In this document: piece after piece, positions 17,265 to 25,519 of the stretch
Layout: every line of letters begins with the position of its first letter
How positions within the stretch are numbered: position 1 is the first letter of the stretch
Assembly: GCA_016789025.1 (NCBI GenBank)
Contig: JAEURC010000050.1
Coordinates: forward strand, 81,105-145,104
Reading direction: 5' to 3'
Source: Anaerolineales bacterium
GTDB lineage: Bacteria; Chloroflexota; Anaerolineae; Anaerolineales; Villigracilaceae
DNA length: 64,000 nt
Made by a program: the position numbers and the translations under genes
The notes under the pieces: generated by a model
What the model saw: the letters and a program-made list of their open reading frames with translations, nothing else
Databases searched by the model: none
Told to the model about the DNA's origin: nothing

Positions 17265-18171
17265 ATTTCATCGCCTCATCGAGCGCGGGCTGTCCGTTCG
17301 TGCCGCCCGCTTGTTGTGTAGATAACGCTCCGCACACGCACGCCAACCGCAAAGTTTTTTCCAAACTCCAGTCATTCAAATACCCATAGATGAATCCCGC
17401 GTCGAACGAGTCGCCTGCGCCAACAGTATCCACAACATTTACTGGAATGCTATTCATTCGGACTCTCCCACTCTTCGAGATTCCCAACGCCCCATCTTTT
17501 CCCAACTTAATGACAAACGCCTCTACCCTCGATTGGAGCCTGTTCGCCGCTTCGTCAACATTTTCCGCGCCTGTAAGCGACTTCGCTTCGGCTTCATTTG
17601 GAAGAAAAATATTCGTGACCGCAAGCAGTTCGTCGAATCCAATCCATTTCTCGCTGGGATCGTAATTCGTATCGAGCGAAGTGATCAAACCAAACGAACG
17701 CGCGCGGCGAAAAAGATTCGGCAGATCAGGCTGGAGTTTGGTTTGCAGAAAATAACTTGCCACATGCAAGTGACGCGCCTGGCGCAACAAATCGTCAGCG
17801 ATGTCTGAGGCTTGGAGTTCAGCGATCAAGCCAGAGTGAGTCAGAATCGCTCGATCCGATTGTTGATTAAGAATAACGCTGAGTCCAGTCTGCCCGTCTT
17901 TGCGGACGATGACGTGACTCACATCCACATTTCGTTTTGACATTTCATCCAGCATGAAGCGACCGAAGACATCGTCGCCGCACACGCCGATGAACGCGAC
18001 CTTAAGTCCCAGCCGCGCCGCGCCGCACGCAAAGATGGCGGAGGACGAGCCGATGGTCAGCGCGGCAGAGTCAACCAATTTTTCGACTTGACCGAACTCA
18101 GGAATAACATCGCCTGCAAGGATCAGGTCGGGATTAATTTCGCCAGCAATTAGAATGTCGAATAGTTTCAT
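17254..18171 (-). CDS. PfkB-family carbohydrate kinase
   Basis: A 305-residue ribokinase-fold kinase: N-terminal FDILIAGEINPDLILAGDV, substrate-region GSSSAIFACGAARLGL, and the C-terminal catalytic motif DTVGAGDSFDAGF with the base Asp. Between gatZ and a LacD-type aldolase gene, the likely reaction is ATP-dependent phosphorylation of tagatose-6-phosphate (or fructose-type sugar phosphate) at C1. The gene overlaps gatZ by 11 bases. Exact substrate is inferred from context. Confidence 0.88.
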   Translation of the reverse strand: MKLFDILIAGEINPDLILAGDVIPEFGQVEKLVDSAALTIGSSSAIFACGAARLGLKVAFIGVCGDDVFGRFMLDEMSKRNVDVSHVIVRKDGQTGLSVILNQQSDRAILTHSGLIAELQASDIADDLLRQARHLHVASYFLQTKLQPDLPNLFRRARSFGLITSLDTNYDPSEKWIGFDELLAVTNIFLPNEAEAKSLTGAENVDEAANRLQSRVEAFVIKLGKDGALGISKSGRVRMNSIPVNVVDTVGAGDSFDAGFIYGYLNDWSLEKTLRLACVCGALSTQQAGGTNGQPALDEAMKYVS

Positions 18172-18179
18172 GTTTATTA

Positions 18180-18208
18180 TGTAGGGGCGGGGTCACCCCG
18201 CCCCTACA
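18180..18208. repeat. Strong GC-rich hairpin between aldolase and kinase genes
   Basis: TGTAGGGGCGGGG, loop TCA, CCCCGCCCCTACA: a 13 bp perfect stem in the 38-base gap between the lacD-like and pfkB genes. No T-run follows, so it may stabilise the upstream mRNA or reduce expression of the downstream genes. It may also be a copy of a dispersed repeat. Confidence 0.7.
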
Positions 18209-18209
18209 A

Positions 18210-19157
18210 TCAATATGTTTTGTACCAATCGAAAGGAGCGTCTGCCGAATAAAAATCATGGAATGGTTTTGCGAGCGCGTGACACAACGATGTGAGACGC
18301 GAGATGCGTTTATACGCGGTGGTCTGTAAAAATTTCATGCGCTCTTCGCCGTTCATCGTGACCGCTTCCTTCCACACCGCGCGACCGACGGCGATTCCGC
18401 TTGCGCCCGATTGGCACGCGATGACGACTTGCTTTGCGAAGGTGTCGTACTCCACCGCCGCAGACAGGAGAATCCACGGGGCGATGGAGGCGGCTGAGAT
18501 TTCTTTGCAAGCGTCCCCCCAAGTTGATTCGTTTGTTTCGGCTGGATTAAGAGGAAACTCGGCTTTGAGAATATCCACTCCCAGAGGTGTAAGGCGTTTG
18601 GCGCTTTCAACCACAACATACCTTTTCTCTTCGGAGGAAAGTTTTTTGTTTTCATCGAGCGAATAGGATAGCGGCTCAAGCATGAGAACAAGGTCATGCT
18701 TGATACATTCATCGGCAATATTTTTGGTAAAAGATTCGATTTCTTTTGTAGTTGGTGAATCTGGGTGATAGTAGACGAGCAACTTAACGGCGGAGGCTCC
18801 CATGCGTTTGGCTTTGTCCACGCTCCAGCCAGGGATGATCTGCGCGTGGCGGGCGGTGGCGTCGCCTGTGTAGCCAGTGGACTCAACAGCAACAACCAAA
18901 CCGACGTGATTGGGAACAACGCCGCTTGTGATGGCTTGGGCGGCGGAGACTTCGGGGTCGAGCAGAACAGCTGTCGCTTCGGAGGCGAGCGCAGAGGTCA
19001 CATCCAGTTTGAAGCGCAAGAGTTCGGAGTCGTCATTGAATAAAGGATTCGCTTTGCGGAGGTTCTGACGATGATCGAGCGCGAGCGCGGTGAATGTGCC
19101 TCGTTTGGAGGAGATTTGTTGTAGTCCGCGAAGTTTGCCGATGGTGATGGGTTTCAT
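18210..19157 (-). CDS. LacD-type tagatose-1,6-diphosphate aldolase (class I)
   Basis: A 315-residue TIM-barrel aldolase related to LacD: KLRGLQQISSKRGTFTALAL, DHRQN, VLLDPEVS, VKLLVYYHPDSP, LMLEPLSY and DILKAEFP with the Schiff-base Lys, then SGASGIAVGRAVW. It would split tagatose-1,6-bisphosphate into dihydroxyacetone phosphate and glyceraldehyde-3-phosphate. It heads the gatZ/pfkB end of the galactosamine locus. A sulfofructose-phosphate aldolase (SqvA/YihT) is a relative, but the tagatose context argues for LacD. Confidence 0.88.
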   Translation of the reverse strand: MKPITIGKLRGLQQISSKRGTFTALALDHRQNLRKANPLFNDDSELLRFKLDVTSALASEATAVLLDPEVSAAQAITSGVVPNHVGLVVAVESTGYTGDATARHAQIIPGWSVDKAKRMGASAVKLLVYYHPDSPTTKEIESFTKNIADECIKHDLVLMLEPLSYSLDENKKLSSEEKRYVVVESAKRLTPLGVDILKAEFPLNPAETNESTWGDACKEISAASIAPWILLSAAVEYDTFAKQVVIACQSGASGIAVGRAVWKEAVTMNGEERMKFLQTTAYKRISRLTSLCHALAKPFHDFYSADAPFDWYKTY

Positions 19158-19235
19158 GTTTCAGGTTTCAAGTCGAAGGTCAAAGGTCGAAAGTCAGGAG
19201 TTTGCTGACTTTTGACCTTCGACGTTTGACGGGTC
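19158..19235. repeat. Degenerate short tandem/inverted repeat tract (copy 1)
   Basis: The whole 78-base gap consists of variants of GTTTCAAG and GGTCAAAGGTCGAAAGTC, with a reversed copy TGACTTTTGACCTTCGAC at 19207-19224 that can fold back on the first. It lies between GH114 and lacD-like genes. See also 21423-21533, 24267-24387 and 25388-25515. Confidence 0.7.
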
Positions 19236-20099
19236 TTACGGGCAGGTTTGTATCCAGGCACCCAAGCCGCGATGTTTGAGGATGGCGCTGAAGTTGAGGC
19301 GTTTGGCTTGTTCGCAGAAGGCAGCGAAATCGCCTGGCAGGTCGGTGTATTCGGCGGCGAAGACGGGTTTGCCTGCTTCGATATAGGGAATCATTTTCTC
19401 GGCTTCGTTGTAGTAGAAGTAATCTTCGGTGATGGCGAAGTCGTAGACGTTTACGAGGTCTTGCACCTGATCGGAGGCGTTCTTTTGACCGATGGCGAGT
19501 CCGCGTTTGTGGGCTTCATCGGCGAGCCAGAGGGCGAACTTCAACTGATCATCGTAGGTAAGCGGAAAACCTGTGTTATTGGTATACACTTCCATGTTGT
19601 CGGGTTCAACGGCGTCGAAGCCTTTGGCTTTGCAAAGGTCGAGGCGGGCAAGCATGATGGGCGCGAGCAAGTCAATGCGGCGGATATCGAGCCAGCGTTC
19701 GCCCTTCCAGCCTTCGTAATCGTTGCCCAACACTTCGGCGGGGAATTGATCTTTGTCGGGTCGCCAATCTTCCCATGAGCCGACGCTGATGTAGCAGATG
19801 ACCTTGCGTCCTTTGGCGTGGAGTTCGTCAATGATGGCTTGGTCAACATAGAGATCAATATCATAAACATCCGCATTGATGGACGTGTCAACGTCATCGT
19901 TGCCGATCTGCCATTGCCAGGTGAGACCAGCGGTGGGTTTCCACCAGTTGGGTTCGGGTTGCAAGTTGGAAGGTTGGGAGGGTGAAGGCATAAGGGTTGG
20001 AGTCTCCGTCGAAACAGAAGCAGGTTGAAGGGAGGGTGAGGCGGGGTTACATCCAAAGAGGAAAGAGGAAAGAAGAAAGATGAATGGCGCGCGTCTCAT
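19236..20099 (-). CDS. GH114 endo-alpha-1,4-polygalactosaminidase-like lipoprotein
   Basis: A 287-residue secreted lipoprotein: signal peptide with lipobox Cys at 17 (SSFLFGC), a Pro/Ser/Thr linker, then a GH114 TIM barrel: WWKPTAGLTWQWQIG, YDIDLYVDQ, VICYISVGSWEDWRPD, RLDLCKAKGFDAVEPDN and ITEDYFYY. The acidic residues in VEPDN and ITED are the likely catalytic ones. GH114 enzymes cut alpha-1,4-linked galactosamine polymers such as the Pel exopolysaccharide. Anchored outside the cell, it would feed oligosaccharides to the ABC system of this locus. Its start overlaps the GH4 stop by four bases. Confidence 0.88.
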   Translation of the reverse strand: MRRAPFIFLLSSFLFGCNPASPSLQPASVSTETPTLMPSPSQPSNLQPEPNWWKPTAGLTWQWQIGNDDVDTSINADVYDIDLYVDQAIIDELHAKGRKVICYISVGSWEDWRPDKDQFPAEVLGNDYEGWKGERWLDIRRIDLLAPIMLARLDLCKAKGFDAVEPDNMEVYTNNTGFPLTYDDQLKFALWLADEAHKRGLAIGQKNASDQVQDLVNVYDFAITEDYFYYNEAEKMIPYIEAGKPVFAAEYTDLPGDFAAFCEQAKRLNFSAILKHRGLGAWIQTCP

Positions 20100-21409
20100 T
20101 GATATTCGGGGAGCATGTCGCCGTGGGCTTCGATGAGTTCATCCACGAGGGACCAGATCTGATCGAGGCTGAGTTCGGCGGCGGTGTGCGGATCGAGCAT
20201 GGCGGCGTGATAGATGTGTTCGCGCTTGCGAGTGAGCGCGGCTTCGACGACGAGCGACTGCACGTTGATGTTGGTCTGTTGCATGGCGGCGAGATGTGGC
20301 GGCATCATGCCGATGTGCGTGGGTTGCAATCCGCTTTTATCCACGAGGCAGGGAACTTCGACGCAGCAACCTTGCGGAAGGTTGTCGATCAGTCCGTTGT
20401 TGGCGACGTTGCCATAGACGACGCGCGGCGTTCCCGTTTCGAGCGAGTGGATGATGAGCGATCCATATTCCTGACTGCGCTCGTACGACTCGTCGAGTTC
20501 GCCGCGTTCGAGGGCGGCTTTGTCGGCTTCCCATTCTGCGATCTGGATCTCACAGCGCGTGATATATTCGTCAATGGGAATTTCAAATTCTTCGAGCAGG
20601 TCGGGGCGATTTTGTTTGATGAACCACGGCACGTACTCGCTGAAATGTTCGCTCGATTCGGTGACGAAATATCCCGTGCGCTTGAGGACTTCATAACGAA
20701 CGTGGTTGGCAAGCTCGCGATAGCCGCGCGCATACGTTTTGGCTTCCGCCACTTCTCGAATCTTTGGATATAAATTCTCGCCATTGCGCTCGAACTTGAG
20801 ATAGAACGCCATGTGATTAATGCCCGCGCAAAGATAGTTGATCTCGTTGATCGGCACGCCGATGTCTTCAGCGAGGACTTCGGCTGTCCCTTGCACGCTG
20901 TGACACAAGCCGACCGTTTTTATTTTGCTGGCGCGGTTGATCGCCCAGGTATTAATCGCCATCGGGTTGACGTATTGCAGGAAGGTCACATCGGGGCAGA
21001 CCGCTTCCATGTCTTTGCAGATGTCGAGGAAGACGGGGATGGTGCGCAGTCCGCGCATGATGCCGCCGATGCCGAGAGTGTCGGCGATGGTTTGTCTGAT
21101 GCCGTATTTCTTGGGAATCTCAAAGTCAATCACTGTGCTGGGTTTGTAGCCGCCGACTTGAAACATGCTGATGGCGTAATCCGCGCCCTCGAGGGCGGCG
21201 CGGCGGTCGAGAGTCGCTTCGATCTTGGGTTTGGCGCCGAAGAACTCCGCGATCTTGTGCGCGACCACCTCGGTCGTTTGGAGGCGGATGGGGTCAATGT
21301 CCATCAGGCTGATGGTGGAGTCGGCGAGTTCGGGGAAGGCGAGTATGTCTGCCAGTAAATTTTTGGCGAAGACGGTACTGCCTGCGCCGATGAAGGTGAT
21401 CTTGGGCAT
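20096..21409 (-). CDS. GH4 NAD/Mn-dependent alpha-glycosidase (MelA-type)
   Basis: A 437-residue GH4 enzyme: NAD-binding KITFIGAGSTVFAKNLLADI, substrate loop YVNPMAINTWA, Mn ligands Cys in GLCHSVQGT and His in AGINHMAF, and the Tyr/Asp base region. These enzymes work in the cytoplasm by a redox-elimination mechanism needing NAD and Mn2+. The sequence is closest in layout to alpha-galactosidases (MelA); with GH114 and AgaS beside it, an alpha-galactosaminide or alpha-GalNAc oligosaccharide is a plausible substrate. Coupled to the GH114 gene by an ATGA overlap. Confidence 0.92.
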   Translation of the reverse strand: MPKITFIGAGSTVFAKNLLADILAFPELADSTISLMDIDPIRLQTTEVVAHKIAEFFGAKPKIEATLDRRAALEGADYAISMFQVGGYKPSTVIDFEIPKKYGIRQTIADTLGIGGIMRGLRTIPVFLDICKDMEAVCPDVTFLQYVNPMAINTWAINRASKIKTVGLCHSVQGTAEVLAEDIGVPINEINYLCAGINHMAFYLKFERNGENLYPKIREVAEAKTYARGYRELANHVRYEVLKRTGYFVTESSEHFSEYVPWFIKQNRPDLLEEFEIPIDEYITRCEIQIAEWEADKAALERGELDESYERSQEYGSLIIHSLETGTPRVVYGNVANNGLIDNLPQGCCVEVPCLVDKSGLQPTHIGMMPPHLAAMQQTNINVQSLVVEAALTRKREHIYHAAMLDPHTAAELSLDQIWSLVDELIEAHGDMLPEYQ

Positions 21410-21422
21410 GAGTGGCTCCTTG

Positions 21423-21533
21423 GGTTACAAGTTACAGGTTATAGGTTGCAGATTACGGGTTACAAGTTACAAGTTACAGGTTTCAAGTTGCGGGTTTCAC
21501 GTTTCAAGTTTCAGGTTACGGATTGCAAGTTAC
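21423..21533. repeat. Degenerate CAAGTTAC-type repeat tract (copy 2)
   Basis: About 110 bases of variants of GTTACAAGTTACAGG and GTTTCAAGTTGCGG. It fills the gap between GH4 and the DUF4832 gene and runs into the stop codon of the latter (21530-21532). Units of 7-8 bases vary by single changes, unlike CRISPR. Confidence 0.85.
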
Positions 21534-23359
21534 TTGACGGTGAAGGATTGCTTGTCGGTGACAAAGATGGCATCCCAATTCATGTCTGCGATCTGGATGA
21601 TGTAGTCGAATTGGGAGGTGGACAACAGCGAGCGTGATATTTTCCAATCCACATGAGTGCCTGTATCTTCCAATGAGATGATTTCTTCTGTGGTCTGCCA
21701 ACTCCAGTTCGAGCCTGAGCCGCTGTAAGTGTTCCAGGTATCGTTCTCGACGAGTATTTCTGCGCCGATGCCGTTGACGATAAACCCCGTGCGTGAATCC
21801 TGGTCTGTGTCAATGAAAAGTTGGAAGGCGTTGTATTGTCCGCTGACGTAGTCGAGGGAGAAGATGATATTTTCCACATCGTTGGTGATTTGCGGGTTGA
21901 GGATCAATTCGTCAGATGCAGGCTGAACTGTTGTTGGGGAATCGGATGGAACTGCTGTGTCCGTTGATAACTCTTCCACTTGCATAGACTTGCCGCGCGC
22001 GTAACTGCCCGTCACCGACGAATCCACTGCGACCTTGCCGAGAATGTTGTAACCTGTCGATTCATCCCAGATGTTTTCGTTGGCAAACTGCACAGCGTAC
22101 AGTGGATTCGCTTGCAAAGTTTCTGCTTCATCAGGAAGCCAGAGGGCGAGATTGTATTCGCCTTCTTCCATGTCGGAGGGCAGACGAACGGATGCAGTGA
22201 AGGAGGATCCGCCAGGCTGCCATGTGCGAGGGTCGAGTTCGAGTTGGGCAACGTAAGGCGGGATGGCATCCCGCCCCACGAGGACTATATAAAGCGGTCT
22301 TTCATTGATGATCGAAGCAAAGCCTGTGTTTTGTACATTGACAGTGAGAGTCAACAATCCGCCTGGGCGGGCTTGTTCGTTGAAGTCTGCCGAGGTCAGC
22401 GAGAGGCGATAGCCCATGCGGTCTGTGATCTCTTGCAGGCAACCGCTCTCCTCCCAACTGCGGAGGATGCCTTTGTGATACGCCTCATTGATGGCGGAGA
22501 AGTGGAGCAACTCCATTTCGTGAAGCGCATTCGTACATTCGGAACGCGGCGGGAAGGGAGCGCAGGTCTCGCCAGACATTGGCGTAAAGAGAGTCAGTTC
22601 GGCGAGATATTTTTGGTCGCGTTCGATGGTGTTCTCGCCGCCGCGTTCATACGTGCCGACATCTGTTTCGCTGGAGAGAAAGCAATCGTTGTGATGCGCA
22701 ACGTGCGCGTTCACCGCATCTTCGGGATTCGGATACATTTCGATGATGTTGGCGGGATAACGCACCTGCACGAACCGATCTGGTATCGCAGTCAGAAGCG
22801 CGTTGAGGATGTCACGCTTGTCGGTGATGTTGTCGAGTCCGTTCGTGGAGGTATGCCACTCGCCCCACGCGCCGATGAATCCCGCCTCGACCCAGGCGAT
22901 CACGTCCGTGTTCTTTTGCAGGAGCGGAGTCAACTGCTGGATGTGTTTCAGGATTTGGGGTTTAGACGCATCGGGTTCCGAATCGGGATAGGGTCCACTG
23001 TTGTACGCAAAGCGGATGATGGCTTTGACGCCCGCTTCGCGAATATCGTCGAAGTTGATCTGCAGTCCGTTCAGCATTTCCTCAGGGAGGTCTGATTCGC
23101 GCCAGTCGTCGAAGCGGATGTTGAGATGCACAAGCGTGTTGCCCGTGATGCGCACGGAACTGAATCCCGCTGGGCTGGGTAACTCGTAAGGGGTGAAGAA
23201 TCCACGCTCGGGGTTGAGCAGAGAGGCGTCAGAGTAGACGTAGGTATGGGAAACCGAATCAGGCTCGGGGGAGGAGGAGGCGGGTCCACATCCGAAGAGA
23301 AGAGAGGAAAGAAGGAGGAAAGTCAAAAGGCGTTTCAAGTTCCAGGTTTCAAGTTTCAT
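21530..23359 (-). CDS. DUF4874/DUF4832 lipoprotein, putative glycosidase-associated
   Basis: A 609-residue secreted lipoprotein. Signal peptide with lipobox Cys at 24 (SSLLFGC); residues about 45-210 match DUF4874 (LLNPERGFFTPYE, NIRFDDWRESDLP, WVEAGFIGAWGEWH) and residues about 220-430 DUF4832 (HNDCFLSS, NEAYHKGILRSW, GYRLSLTSAD). A C-terminal extra domain (about 485-609; FQLFIDTDQDSRTGF) resembles a carbohydrate-binding CBM9-like sandwich. Function unproven; the TIM-barrel-like first half suggests polysaccharide hydrolysis. The first ten codons (MKLETWNLKR) are built from the local CAAGTTTCA repeat, an unusual origin for a signal-peptide start. Confidence 0.82.
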   Translation of the reverse strand: MKLETWNLKRLLTFLLLSSLLFGCGPASSSPEPDSVSHTYVYSDASLLNPERGFFTPYELPSPAGFSSVRITGNTLVHLNIRFDDWRESDLPEEMLNGLQINFDDIREAGVKAIIRFAYNSGPYPDSEPDASKPQILKHIQQLTPLLQKNTDVIAWVEAGFIGAWGEWHTSTNGLDNITDKRDILNALLTAIPDRFVQVRYPANIIEMYPNPEDAVNAHVAHHNDCFLSSETDVGTYERGGENTIERDQKYLAELTLFTPMSGETCAPFPPRSECTNALHEMELLHFSAINEAYHKGILRSWEESGCLQEITDRMGYRLSLTSADFNEQARPGGLLTLTVNVQNTGFASIINERPLYIVLVGRDAIPPYVAQLELDPRTWQPGGSSFTASVRLPSDMEEGEYNLALWLPDEAETLQANPLYAVQFANENIWDESTGYNILGKVAVDSSVTGSYARGKSMQVEELSTDTAVPSDSPTTVQPASDELILNPQITNDVENIIFSLDYVSGQYNAFQLFIDTDQDSRTGFIVNGIGAEILVENDTWNTYSGSGSNWSWQTTEEIISLEDTGTHVDWKISRSLLSTSQFDYIIQIADMNWDAIFVTDKQSFTVK

Positions 23360-23360
23360 G

Positions 23361-24212
23361 TTATTTGAATGCCGAGGAGGTGGCTTGATCTACGATCCAG
23401 CGTTGGAGGAAGATGTAGACAATGAAGATGGGCAGGAGCGTGAGGATGGAGGCGGCAAGGACAAGCCCTTGATTGGAAACGTGCGCCGTTTGAAACCAAA
23501 CGACAAGTAGTGGGATGGTGCGATTCTCTGGCGAGGTCAGGACGATGAGGGGCCAGAGGTAATCGTTCCAGGTTGCCATGAAGGTGAAGATGCCGAGCGA
23601 GGCGAGAGGCGGTCCCATTTGCGGGAGGACGATGCGCGAGTAAATTCCAAATTCGGAGGCGCCGTCTATGCGGGCGGCGTCCATCAATTCGGCGGGCAGG
23701 GCTTCGATGAATTGTTTCATCATGAAGATGCCGTAGGCGTCAATGAAAGCAGGGATGATGAGCGCCCACAGCGAGTCGATGAGACCGAGTTTGACAACGA
23801 GCAGGTAGTTGGGAATCATGACCACTTGAAAGGGAATCATGATCTGGATGAGGATGATGCCGAAGGCGAGGTTTTTCCCTTTGAAGTGATATTTGGCAAA
23901 GATGTAGCCCGCATAGGAACTGGTAAAGAGCGTGATGACCACGCGGGAAATGGATACGAAGATGCTGTTGAATAAATTTTGCGCGATGGGAATATCTTTG
24001 TCTTTCAGAATGGTGGTGTAGTTATCGAGCGAAGGCGTCTTCGAGAAAAAATCTGGCGGGGTCTGGCGTAGTTCGGCTGGAGTCTTTAGCGAGGAGACGA
24101 TGATATAGAAGAACGGCAGGAGCGTGCCGATCAACCCGACGATGAGGATGGCGTAGGCGCCTGATTTGCCGAGGACGAAGGCGAGGGAGGGGCGTTTGGG
24201 TTTGTCGGTCAT
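23361..24212 (-). CDS. Sugar ABC transporter permease, MalG-type
   Basis: A 283-residue permease of the carbohydrate uptake CUT1 class with six membrane helices and the EAA loop EALPAELMDAARIDGASEFG, which contacts the ATPase. It starts one base beyond the DUF4832 ATG region and pairs with the MalF-type permease at 24390 and the binding lipoprotein at 25520. No ATPase gene is present in this locus; a shared MsiK-type ATPase encoded elsewhere is the usual solution. Substrate probably galactosamine oligosaccharide, from context. Confidence 0.92.
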   Translation of the reverse strand: MTDKPKRPSLAFVLGKSGAYAILIVGLIGTLLPFFYIIVSSLKTPAELRQTPPDFFSKTPSLDNYTTILKDKDIPIAQNLFNSIFVSISRVVITLFTSSYAGYIFAKYHFKGKNLAFGIILIQIMIPFQVVMIPNYLLVVKLGLIDSLWALIIPAFIDAYGIFMMKQFIEALPAELMDAARIDGASEFGIYSRIVLPQMGPPLASLGIFTFMATWNDYLWPLIVLTSPENRTIPLLVVWFQTAHVSNQGLVLAASILTLLPIFIVYIFLQRWIVDQATSSAFK

Positions 24213-24266
24213 GGTGGCTCCGAGGGTAGTGAGAGAGTTAGCAGTGAACAGTGAGCAGTGTGGGAT

Positions 24267-24387
24267 GCGGGTTGCAAGTTACGAGTTGCAAGTTACGAGT
24301 TACAAGTTACGAGTTGCAAGTTACGTGTTACGAACTGCATACTTCGTATTGCGTGTTTACGTGTCTACTTGTTTACCTGTCTACTTT
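24267..24387. repeat. Degenerate CAAGTTACGAGTTG repeat tract (copy 3)
   Basis: Most of the 177-base gap between the two permease genes: CAAGTTACGAGTTG units repeated about four times, decaying into CTACTTGTTTACCTGTCTAC. Preceded by AGCAGTGAACAGTGAGCAGTG (24239-24259), another local word repeat. Confidence 0.85.
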
Positions 24388-24389
24388 CA

Positions 24390-25382
24390 CTAATACTCCC
24401 ACTCCGTTCTCAAAAGTCTGAATTGGATCACGGTGAGGGTCAGGATGATGATGAATAAGACCATGGACATTGCCGAGGAGAGACCGAGATTGTTTGCAAA
24501 GCGGAAGGCGTTCTCGTAAATACTTAGGAGCAAAGTTTGCGTCTGGTTTTTGGGTCCGCCGCGCGTGAGGAGTTGGAAGATGACGAACACTTGCAGGGAC
24601 GAGATCACCGTCAGCACGCTGGTCAGCAACACGGTCCGACGGAGAAGCGGGACGACGACGAGCCAGAATTCCTGCCAGGCGTTGGCGCCGTCCACGCGGG
24701 CGGCTTCGCGCAGAGTCTTCGGGATGGATTGCAACGCGGCAACGAAGATGACGAGGTTGTAGCCGAAGTCCTGCCAGACGTGCGCAACGACCACGCAGAT
24801 CATCGCCAGCGGGACGCCGAAGTAAACGAGGCTTGGGTCTTGTAACCACGATTTCGGCGGGACGAGTCCGACCGCTTTGAACATGATGCTGAGCAAGCCC
24901 CAGCCTGGCGCGTACATATACGACCAGATGATGACAAGCGCCACAGACGATGAAATGGTGGGGAGAAAATAAATGGCGCGGAATAATGTCTTGAAACGCT
25001 CGCCAATGGATTCGAGGATGACGGCGAGAGGCAGTGTGATGAGCAGGTTGAGCGGCAGGACAAGCGCAGTGAACATGAAGGTGTTCTTCAGCGCAAGGCG
25101 GAAGACTTCGGCGGGTTTGCTCGTGCCAGTGAAAAGTTCGATGTAGTTGTCTATTTGCACGAAAGGATTTGCTCCGCCGAGTCCGAGAAATCCGCTCCCT
25201 TCACGGATGGGAGAGTAACTATAGAAACTCATCACCACCGCCCAGACGATGGGAAACAACGTGAACACTCCCATATAAAGAAGAATGGGCGTCAGGCTGG
25301 TGTAGGCAAAGCGGCGCTGTTTCGCCGTCAACTTGCCGCTGTCAACGACGATATCCTTTTTGAAGAGCGTGTTGAATGCCAT
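24390..25382 (-). CDS. Sugar ABC transporter permease, MalF-type
   Basis: A 330-residue CUT1 permease: soluble N-terminus, six membrane helices, and the EAA loop LREAARVDGANAWQEFWLVV. It forms a heterodimer with the MalG-type permease at 23361. Located directly downstream of the binding-protein gene, separated from it by a repeat tract. Two residues near the C-terminus (RTEWEY) end the last helix, as in MalF relatives. Confidence 0.92.
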   Translation of the reverse strand: MAFNTLFKKDIVVDSGKLTAKQRRFAYTSLTPILLYMGVFTLFPIVWAVVMSFYSYSPIREGSGFLGLGGANPFVQIDNYIELFTGTSKPAEVFRLALKNTFMFTALVLPLNLLITLPLAVILESIGERFKTLFRAIYFLPTISSSVALVIIWSYMYAPGWGLLSIMFKAVGLVPPKSWLQDPSLVYFGVPLAMICVVVAHVWQDFGYNLVIFVAALQSIPKTLREAARVDGANAWQEFWLVVVPLLRRTVLLTSVLTVISSLQVFVIFQLLTRGGPKNQTQTLLLSIYENAFRFANNLGLSSAMSMVLFIIILTLTVIQFRLLRTEWEY

Positions 25383-25387
25383 GGGAC

Positions 25388-25515
25388 CTCACTCAAGGAT
25401 GAAGGTTGAATGATGAAGGATGAATGAAAGACGAAAGAGGAAAGATGAGGGCGACTCGTCATTGTGGCACAAGCCACCCTCACCTGTTTACCTGTCTACC
25501 TGTTTACCTGTGTAC
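25388..25515. repeat. Degenerate word-repeat tract (copy 4)
   Basis: The gap between binding-protein and permease genes contains GGATGAAGGTTGAATGATG-like words (25395-25450) and then CACCTGTTTACCTGTCTACC-like words (25481-25514). Same style as the other tracts in this locus but with different unit sequence. Confidence 0.75.
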
Positions 25516-25519
25516 TTCG

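Noticed and set aside
20084..23095. Long plus-strand open frames (for example 20084-20773 and 21980-23095) opposite GH4 and DUF4832 genes
   Set aside because: They lie wholly antisense to clear genes, have no ribosome sites or family motifs, and follow from codon bias of the real strand.
21423..24387. CRISPR array
   Set aside because: Units are 7-8 bases, degenerate and without unique spacers; no cas genes nearby.
24166..24458. Small plus-strand frames rich in LRVASY-type words
   Set aside because: They are translations of the tandem repeat tract, not genes.
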